Below, one piece after another: positions 56,606-64,000 of a stretch of DNA of 64,000 nucleotides. A model generated the notes under the pieces. It was not told the DNA's origin. It ran no database searches and saw only the letters and a list, made by a program, of their open reading frames with translations. The stretch's first letter is position 1; the number at the start of each line of letters is the position of its first letter. The DNA comes from Dipteronia dyeriana (taxonomy: Eukaryota; Streptophyta; Magnoliopsida; Sapindales; Sapindaceae): contig CM065301.1 of the NCBI GenBank assembly GCA_032871835.1, positions 15,207,291 to 15,271,290 of the forward strand, given 5' to 3'. The position numbers and the translations under genes were made by a program.

Positions 56606-58208
56606 TAGTGGTGTAAAAATGGGCCGGCCGGTGACAGGCCGGTCCGGCCGGCCCAGGAAGTTCACGGGCCGTTCTGGGAACGGCCCGTGAAGGAAGAGGG
56701 CCAGGCAGCGTGCCGGGCCGCTGGAGGAGGCCCGACAGGCCGGCCAGCAGGACCGTTCCGCCCAATTTTTTTATTTTATTTTTCCAAAAAACCTCCAACG
56801 GCTGGAATTGATTTCTAGCAGTTGGAGGAAATAAAAATTACCAAAACCCCCTTACAATCTTTTAAATTATATTTTGACCCACAAATCAAATTTTTCTATA
56901 AATACTTCCATCCATTTCATTTTCCATTAACTCTCTCTATCATTCTTTCAATCTCTCATTCTCTCAAATCTCAATCTCTAATATATTCTCCAATTCTCTA
57001 AAATTTTTCATTCATTTTGGTTATTACTTTCCCTACAAAATTCTCTACGTTTTCCACCAACACACCAAATTTTAAAGGTACAATTTTGTTATTACTTTTG
57101 GTCTAACATATTCTCATACTAAATTTATATGTTTATGTTTAGATTTGAGTTACTTAATGAAAACATTATCTATTTAGTTAGTTAGTTTATCAATTTTTGG
57201 GCTTTAATGTTAATATTATTTGTTTAGTTTATTAAGATTTTTAAGTTTAGTAGTAATTTTAATATTTGTTATTAATAAATTTAGAAAGTTAATTTGTATT
57301 ACTGAAATTACTTTTTGTAATAAGTAAATGATGAATGTTAAGTGTAGTAATTACGTTTGATATTGTTTTTTTCATAAATTAAAATTTTTCATTTGCAGAT
57401 TATTATAGTAAATTTAAGAGTAGTGGTTCAAATCATCAATTTTAGGTTAGTTTGAATATGTTCAACGATGAATTTGATATTTCAGAACCGACCCATACTA
57501 AAAAAAGGTTACAAAATCTAACTGTAGATAAAGAACTTAATCTAAATTTCGACAATCTAAATTTCGACAATCTATATATTGATAACCCTTCAGGTAGTTG
57601 CCAGGGCCAGAACTAGGTTATACTTTTACATATGTATTTATTATTTACTTGTAAGTTGTAAAACGGTTGCACTCTTTTTCCCTTACCAAGTTTTTATCCC
57701 ACTAGGTTTTTCTTGGTAAGGTTTTTAATGAGGCAATCATGTAGATATGTATTACTGAATTCCATAAGTGAAAAATAAATAAATAATTAAAAAATTGTTC
57801 GTTCTCTTTATCCATTTCAAATCCTAATAATTGTTCGTTCTCTTCATTCATTTTAAATTCTAAACCCTTAACCATAAACTATAAATCCTAAACCCTATAC
57901 CCTAAATCCAAAAAAAACGTAATTTGGAAAAAAAATTGGACCAAAAAACTAACCTGCCGGACCAGGCCCGTTAGGCCTGGCCCCGCCCGGCTCGCCAGAG
58001 GGGCCCGGCTGGCCGGCCTAGCACGGCACGTAGGCATGGACCGCCTGAGGCAGATCGGCTTGCCGTGCCGGGCCTGCTGATCTGGAAACAGGCCAGGCCA
58101 GGCCGGCCCGCGACACCGTCGCGTGCCAGGCCCAGCCAGACCTGTTTCCAGAAATGGACTGGCCAGGCCGTCCCTATTGGGCCGGGCCAGTCCATTTTTA
58201 CACCACTA
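56606..58208 (+). mobile_element. hAT-B1: non-autonomous hAT element
   Basis: 1603 bp with a perfect 8-bp target duplication AAGGTGGT (56598-56605 and 58209-58216), the size made by hAT transposases. Inverted ends: TAGTGGTGTAAAAATGGGCC at the left and TAGTGGTGTAAAAATGGACT at the right (complement). Both subterminal regions are extremely GC-rich and full of GGCC/CCGGCC motifs (56620-56760 and 57950-58195), while the middle is AT-rich. A short remnant at about 57459-57615 (MFNDEFDISEPTHTKKR) looks like the start of a hAT transposase; the rest is deleted. Confidence 0.93.
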
Positions 58209-58216
58209 AAGGTGGT

Positions 58217-59107
58217 GAAGTTCAAGCAGTCGAGGTGTAGAAAGAATCAATCTCCCCTATAGTTTGAAGGAAGATTGACCTAACTCTAGATGCACGCATT
58301 ATTGTAGGCCCGACCTCCTCAACGGTGTCCTCGACCATCCCTCCATCTGGGCATAAGGGAATAATCAATCCACCTTCACCGATCAGAGAACCATCTGGAC
58401 CTCTTCCCCCTTCAAGCTCGGGTGATCCATCAATTGATCCCCTTACCATGCTACGTTCCATGTCTACTGGTGAGGGGTACATTGGGGAAGAATATTGGAA
58501 GCAACCCAGAACTACCGGCATCTCTGAGCAGATTCGTATGATTTTCAATAATGGTGTATATGTAAGATTTCTACATATCTCACCTATTATCTTAATTTAT
58601 CTCTACTCTTACTCTTTTCTCTTTTCTCTTTTCTCTTTTAGCAGCCTACGGAAGAGTAAAATCGAGCCTTGATCACTCAAGATAGGCAGGCTGTGAAAAT
58701 CTCCCAACTAAAAAAAGAGCTTGCTGAGATGAATGAATCTTCAAATCTATTTTGGCCAGCAAATTGAAGATCAAACAATCATACAAAGTGAAGCTGATAA
58801 AACATGAGGTGACTGAGGTTGCTTTGAGGAGGTCGCTGGCCAGCGTTCAGAGTAAGGCTTTCGAAACCAACGAGAATGTCAACGAGCTTACCACGAATAA
58901 TGGCGAGTTGGAGGTAAGGGTTGCCAAAGTTTAATTGTTGTGTACCGAACTCGAATCAAGGGCCATTTTGGTAGAAAGGGAGGCTGCCAAATTCAAAGAA
59001 GAGGCCAAAGTTGCCAATGAAACCTTTACTTCCGCTCAACAATTTATGCTTGAGTCATAGCAGAAATCTGATGAAGCTTAGCTCCATTTTGAGAGGCTAG
59101 CTAAAGA
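58217..59107 (+). pseudogene. PF04195-like protein, middle part with coiled coil
   Basis: Continues the ORF interrupted by hAT-B1. A proline/serine-rich linker (INPPSPIREPSGPLPPSSS) precedes a short block (EEYWKQPRTTGISEQIRMIF) and then a long heptad-rich coiled coil (58680-59107: VRVAKV, SRAILVEREAAKFKEEAKVA and ETFTSAQQFMLES), with frame changes and stops. A coiled coil before the C-terminal domain is normal for PF04195-type proteins. It is cut at 59107/59116 by hAT-A. Confidence 0.65.
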
Positions 59108-59828
59108 CCTAGAGCTAGAGGTGTCCACAGTTAGGTTAAACCTTTCAAAATTGAACCAAAACCGCCCATCCAAAACCGTAACCGATAGCGGTACCAAAGC
59201 CACCAGTTACAAAATTGGTTAGAAACTGGTTTCCTGATGGTTCGGTTTCGGTTATCCTTCCCCAAAAACTGCCTCAAAACCGGCGGTTTCAATATTTTTT
59301 TTAAATTAACCAATAATATTGTGATTTGTGGCAGACGTAGGTAATCATTGGGCGTTGTGTGTAATCATTTGTACGGTACAAGTGATCGTTAACCAATAAA
59401 AAAAAATCATTAATGCACTAACCAATAATAAACTGACACATAACAATTCATTTGAAAAAATAAATAAATTGACCGTTGAAGGAAAATGACCATTGAATGG
59501 TCATCTTCTTGACTTCCTCCAACGATTATTTTTTCCTTCTTACTTTTATATATTTATTTTCATATAATTACCAAAATATCCCCCCACACTTCATTCTTCT
59601 TCACACCACTCCCATCTTCTTTCAATCTCTCTCAATCTCAAATTCTCAATTCTCTCTACATTCAACAATTTTATTTTATTCTCATTTCTCATATAAATTA
59701 ATAAATATATATTTCTTCTATTTTTTACAATAATCTGTTATTTACTTACAATCATCTATTTTTTTTCAATTAGTATTTGTAGTTAATTTTTTAGTGGCAA
59801 GTGGGGGAGAAGGTTCAAGTCTAGAAAA

Positions 59829-60539
59829 TTGGACAAAGGAAAGGGTCCATTGCAAGATTGTTGGAACACGAAGGTGATGACGTCAATTACATTGACCGAT
59901 TTTACCGTGAGTTCCTTCAAGCTCAATTTGGATCCATTCCCCCTCTCCCCCTTTTTTTTTTTTTCTGAGCCAAATCTCAATGCCCCCATTAGTAATAAAA
60001 ATATATCTACCCCTTCTACCATGCCACCCCATTTAGATGAATTTGATACAGGTGAAGAAGAAAAGCCGCTAAAGTCCGATCTCTTCAAAGTGCATATGAA
60101 GAAAATTGAGTTAGATGATGGAACAATCCAAATCATGTTCAAATACTGCCATAAAACATACAAGACTGGTAAGTCCTTTGGATATGGCACATACTGGAAC
60201 CATATTAAGAGAAATCACCCGTCCGAATTGGTGAAGGCTAGTAACAAATCCAAAATCTCCAGGTATGGAACCTCTACCAATCAATTATTTCATTTTATGT
60301 CTGAAAAAATTATTGAAGAATTAGCAAGAATGGTTATTGTAGAACACTTACCTTTTAGTTTTGGTGAGAAAGTTGGTTTTATTAATTATTGTCAAACTGC
60401 ATTAAATCCTGCAATGGAACATGTTTCTAGAGTCACTCTCACACATGCACTGTTTTCCATTTACCAAAAAGAAAAATGCAAATCGAAATATTTTTTTTTT
60501 CAATTTCAAGGTCGCGTAAACATAATAATGATAAATTAA
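59829..60539 (+). pseudogene. hAT-A transposase, N-terminal part (BED finger)
   Basis: The likely start is ATG 60021 (MPPHLDEFDTGEEEKP); the ORF opens upstream at 59829. The BED zinc-finger region is FKYCHKTYKTGKSFGYGTYW then NHIKRNH; the first of the two expected cysteines is Phe, so zinc binding is probably lost. Next comes ELARMVIVEHLPFSFGEKVG and VSRVTLTHALFSIYQKEK, the block that follows the finger in plant hAT transposases. The frame ends where hAT-B2 has inserted or where decay begins. Confidence 0.85.
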
Positions 60540-60889
60540 CTACTAAAAAAATTTAAAAATGGAAAACATTATGTAATAATTCTTTTTTGCATTAACCAAT
60601 CATTATCAATATAATGACATGTCACACTCGTGTAATGGTGGCTACCAAAATTAACGGTCCATATTATGTGTACTTGTGTAGTAGTTAATTTTAATATTTT
60701 TGTGTTAGTAAGTTAAATTTTTTAGAGTGTATTAGTTAATGTAAATATATTTTCTTTGTAAATAATGACTTATAAGTGTAGTATTTAATTTAAATATATT
60801 TTGTTACTAAATTAAACTATTTAATTTGTAGTAATTTGACCATTAATGGCTAATGAGTTCATATTTGTATTTCAGGAAAATGATCCTAT

Positions 60890-61570
60890 CCAGCAACCTT
60901 TTTTTTTCAGACGGTTTGAACATACTGAATGATGATTTTGATCTTTCAGCACCCACAAAAATCTAAACGGGACCTTCCGGTTCCGCCCTATACAAATATC
61001 AGGTCCTAAAAAGTTTACATTAAATGTTTGACAGTGTTTTGACGTAGTACAAATGACACTCCCAGACGGGACGACCGACCACTGAGCTAAATGTAAATTT
61101 TATCTTAAGCACTATTCCACAAGCAAGAATGGAACTGGTCAATTGAGAAGGCATATGCTCAAATGCATGTATGATCAAGATAAAAAAATTGTAATAAAAA
61201 TTACATTTACATAATTGAATTGTTAAATTGATATTATGTTCCTTTCCCTAAACTCTAAACCCTAAACACAAAATCCAAAATCCAAAATCCATTGAAATAA
61301 TTTTTTTAAAATTGAAATGGAAAAAATTAGGGGGCGGCCCGTGGGGCCCGTTGGAGCAGGCACACGGACCAGTCTAGCCCGGTCCACCGGCACGGCCTGT
61401 CAACGGTAAGCCTACTTGTCTTGCCGTGCCTTGCCACAATTTTTGAAAACGAGTCGGGCCTGGTCCGGTACGCACACCGTCACTTGTCGGACCAGGCCCG
61501 ACCCATTTTAAAAAGCTGGCCACGAAGAACCGGACCAAATGGATCGGACTGGTCCATTTTGACACCACTA
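60890..61570 (+). mobile_element. hAT-B2: fragment of a hAT-B-type element inside hAT-A
   Basis: The right end, GGTCCATTTTGACACCACTA (to 61570), matches the hAT-B1 end, and the preceding 240 bases have the same GC-rich GGCCCG/CCGGACC subterminal look. Near 60918 a GGTTTGAACATACTGAATGA then GATTTTGATCTTTCAGCACC block matches hAT-B1 around 57445-57490. A BED-finger remnant lies at about 61105-61170. The left end could not be found. Confidence 0.65.
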
Positions 61571-62720
61571 GCAATACCGCATCTATTCCTATGTTAAAGG
61601 AACTGTGCAATCCCTATTTTGGGGGTAAATTATTTCATCAAAGATGTGTATGCCATGTTTTAAATTTGTGTGTTCAAGCTAGATTACAAATTCTTTTTGT
61701 TTATATTAGACCAATTAGAGATAGTATTAACTATATCTGGACGCATAACAAAATCTAGAAATAATGGTTGTAATTTTGCTCTCAAAATAGTAGATATCCC
61801 ATTAAATTTTATCGTGATTTTAATACTCGTTGGAATTCTACTTATAAGTTGTTTAATGAAAGTGTTAAATATTAGTTTCTTTTATTACTTACAATGTTCC
61901 TTCGATTTCGCTTCTATTGAAGCATTGAGATGTATTTATAAAAATTCTTGAATTGTTACGTGTTTTTACTCATTTATTTCTTAATTAAAGTGTTAATATT
62001 GCCAGTGCATTAAGTGAGTACGAAATTGATGTTCAATTTAGTCAATGTGTTGCTGCAATGAAAAAAAATGGGTACAGTATCATAGAGATATTCTAAATAT
62101 TTATTTGCTTGCATCATGTTTTGATCCACGCTTTAAATTAGAATGTTTTCAGGATTATTTAACTCATTACTACAATATTTTAGGAATGGAAACTAATGCT
62201 CTTAGTTGTTGTAATTCCATTAAGACTTTGCTATATGAATTATATGATGAATATCTTAGAATATATGGTTCATCTTTAAACATGTCGGTTTCACAACCCC
62301 AACCCCAACCCACATCTGATGGTACTACTACTTCCTCATAATTTAAATTAAAGGGTTTAGGGGATCAATTGTTTTCTTAAAGAGCCAAAAAATTACGAAC
62401 ATCCTTTTCATCCTCATCTAACTCGAATTTTGAGCTTGACCGATATTTAGAAGCCAGTCATGTATTTTTAGAAGATAAATTTAGTATCCAGAGTTAGTGG
62501 AAGGATTATGAACAAGAATATCCAAATTTGGCTATTATTGCTAAACAAATTCTTAGAACATCGGTTTCTACCATTGCTGTGGAACAAGAATTTAGTGCTG
62601 GTGGAAATATTTTGGTTCCAAGATGGTAGGTTCTGTGTCCACAATCACTTGAAACCCAAGCGTGTGTTAATGATTTGACAAAGGCAAAATTCAGACAACA
62701 AGACTCAAGCCTGACATAGT
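61571..62720 (+). pseudogene. hAT-A transposase, central and C-terminal parts
   Basis: Resumes after hAT-B2. Blocks: FHQRCVCHVLNLCVQARLQI; IRPIRDSINYI; FYRDFNTRWNSTYKLF (about 61810-61860); NIYLLASCFDPRFKLECFQD (about 62095); ELDRYLEASHVFLEDKF; and the hAT C-terminal dimerisation region YPNLAIIAKQILRTSVSTIA then VEQEFSAGGNIL (62515-62615). These are the ordered landmarks of plant hAT (RICESLEEPER-like) transposases. Multiple stops and frameshifts are present, for example near 61760, 61950, 62340 and 62628. Confidence 0.88.
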
Positions 62721-63324
62721 GAATGATTTCATCGAAGATGACCAGACCACGGGAACGGAAGGCAACAAATAGATTCCATTCAAATCTTCCAACCTCTAAC
62801 ACCGACCATCTAATTAAAGGTAAAAGAACTACGTGGCCTTTGATTCCTCTACATTGGTGGAGGATACATAGGCAACTTATTTGTGGTCAACATTATGTGC
62901 AAGGCCGTTATTATTATTATTATTATTATTTGAACTTTGTTAGATTGTATACTCATTTAAGGTCAATTTCTATTTTTTTTTATAAAATTTAGATGCAACT
63001 GTAAATTTTATTTATTAATCAATGTCAATTTCTTTTATTTTACACATTCATTGTTAAATACTTCAATAGTTCAATTGTATATTTAAATAATTGTATTTCA
63101 TATTTTATATGAATAATGATTATATAGACCTTGTAAATAAAATTTGATTACAAATAAAATGTTTGGCCGATTTTTAAAATTGTTAATTTTTATTAGTATT
63201 AGACTAATAGTTGTATAGTTTCATTAAAAAAAATTCATATTTATATGTATATATTCTTTTAAAGGTTAAAAACAAAAAAAAACTGACCGAAACTGAAACC
63301 AAAACCTGCCCGTACCAAACCGAA

Positions 63325-63416
63325 CCGTTCGGTTTCGGTAATCAAAATCGAACCGTTCGGTTTCGGTAATAGAAACCGAACCGTTCGGTTTTGATAATCA
63401 AAACAGAACCGTTCGG
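63325..63416. repeat. 28-bp subterminal repeats of hAT-A
   Basis: CCGTTCGG occurs at 63325, 63353, 63381 and 63409, exactly 28 bases apart, each within a GAACCGTTCGGTTT palindrome-like core followed by a GATAATCAAAA-like spacer. They lie about 170-260 bases from the right end. One similar GGTTCGGTTTCGG sits near the left end (about 59239). Confidence 0.92.
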
Positions 63417-63593
63417 TTTTGATCGGTTTTGATAATCAAAACCGAACTTGAACCGTAACCGTCAAACCGGCGGTTACATAACCGAACCAAACCGTCCAAC
63501 TCTGGTTATGGTTTGGTTCAGTTAGGCCTTTCCACGGAACTGAAACCGACGATCGATAATCGAAACCAAACCATGGACACCGATACTTGGAAC

Positions 63594-64000
63594 AACAACT
63601 GGTTAGCGTGAAGGTGCATTCTCAGGAGGCCGGACTGGCTTTTGACGTCGAGTGGTACAAGAGGTCTCCCGCTTTCGAGGCTGTTATACCAAGGGATCTT
63701 GAGCGATGGCTTGTTACCGCTTGGATGTTCTTTGGTACTAAAGAACGGTATTTGAGGGAGGCTTATCTGAAATTGGATCGAACGATCCATAAGCATAAGG
63801 CTAAGTCTCTAGAAGGAATAAGGATGAGTTAGAGGGCCTACTGCAGATCAATCGGGAAGGACCCACATATTATGCATCTTGAGCTCCCATCCAAGTCCTT
63901 ATTGGTGACCTTCCATATAGAAGAGGAGAATGGCACTTTGATGAAAGGGACTGATATTGGGCTCTTGCCTAATACTGATTACTCTCCATTCATGACCGAT
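63594..64000 (+). pseudogene. PF04195-like protein, C-terminal part (runs off right edge)
   Basis: Resumes the coiled-coil frame after hAT-A: VSVKVHSQEAGLAFDVEWYK, RSPAFEAVIPRDLERWLVTA and REAYLKLDRTIHKHKAKSLE, with a stop at 63830-63832. The frame continues beyond it (LELPSKSLLVTFH; GLLPNTDYSPFM) to the window edge. It looks better preserved than the middle part. Confidence 0.6.

Larger units (their letters stand above)
59116..63585 (+). mobile_element. hAT-A: hAT element with decayed transposase
   Basis: 4470 bp. Inverted ends: TAGAGGTGTCCACAGTTAGG at left, TATCGGTGTCCATGGTTTGG at right (complement). Flanking 8-mers CCTAGAGC (59108-59115) and CTTGGAAC (63586-63593) match at 5 of 8 positions, and all three differences are transitions, so they look like an aged target duplication. 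The interrupted coiled-coil frame resumes correctly on the other side. The interior holds a BED-finger transposase broken into two blocks (59829-60539 and 61571-62720), separated by another hAT copy (to 61570). Confidence 0.85.

Noticed and set aside
60615..60660. TAATGGTGGCTACCAAAATTAACGG-like stretch as the left end of hAT-B2
   Set aside because: It only loosely resembles the inverted end, and the 8 bases before it do not match GCAATACC after the right end.
1..64000. tRNA or rRNA genes, CRISPR arrays, bacterial operon features
   Set aside because: None seen. TGGTATCAGAGC strings are retrotransposon primer sites, not tRNA genes, and direct repeats lack CRISPR-like spacers.

Overview
This window looks like a transposon-dense, AT-rich stretch of a flowering-plant nuclear genome, probably a eudicot. 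The evidence is the LTR-retrotransposon lineages present (Tat- and Athila-like Ty3/gypsy, Sirevirus-like and other Ty1/copia), an RRM-type LINE, hAT and Mutator-like DNA elements, tRNA-type primer binding sites for plant initiator Met and Asp tRNAs, and a decayed plant GH5 cellulase-like gene. I see no intact host gene, rRNA, tRNA or CRISPR. Almost every coding stretch is a broken transposon gene.

Left part (1-13 kb). The window opens inside a minus-strand Athila/Tat-like gypsy element (gag remnant, tRNA-Asp-like PBS, LTR to about 2.25 kb). After 2 kb of unrecognised sequence comes a minus-strand LINE ORF1 with an RRM domain, split by a 6.2-kb copia element (Copia-1, 4611-10857) with terminal LTRs, PBS, gag and a partly deleted pol. 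Copia-1 has an unusual leader with degenerate 36-40-bp repeats and a 390-bp tandem duplication.

Middle part (12-31 kb). Two related Mutator-like elements carry GC-rich passenger DNA; one (14733-15599) has long terminal inverted repeats and a perfect 9-bp target duplication. It sits in an AT-rich array of roughly 720-770-bp monomers. That array breaks at about 16.67 kb and resumes at about 26.04 kb. Between lie an AT-rich block, a hAT-like non-autonomous element, a 125-bp minisatellite and a Tat-type gypsy element with two RNase H domains, a bZIP-motif-rich LTR and no 3' LTR. Next comes a GH5 pseudogene (29.1-30.6 kb).

Right part (31-64 kb) is a set of nested insertions. An old Sirevirus-like element (LTR about 31.3-32.8 kb) has its gag split by Copia-2 (32975-42399, minus strand, two 2120-bp LTRs). 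Next to it is an LTR-like stretch plus a plus-strand 'putative gypsy type transposon' (PF04195-like) ORF, probably the antisense ORF of a Tat-type gypsy whose pol would lie beyond the right edge. This host is itself split by Element 4 (43574-54061, minus strand, perfect 5-bp target duplication), by a hAT element of 1.6 kb (56606-58208, perfect 8-bp duplication) and by a 4.5-kb hAT element (59116-63585) that contains a third hAT copy. Element 4 is the most interesting object: Sirevirus-like LTRs and gag, no pol at all, and a separate 3' ORF resembling the 'putative plant transposon protein' family (PF20167). It looks like a gag-plus-accessory-ORF element that would need another element's polymerase and integrase.

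Family names come from motif recognition by eye. No database search was run, and LTR boundaries without a visible target duplication are approximate.
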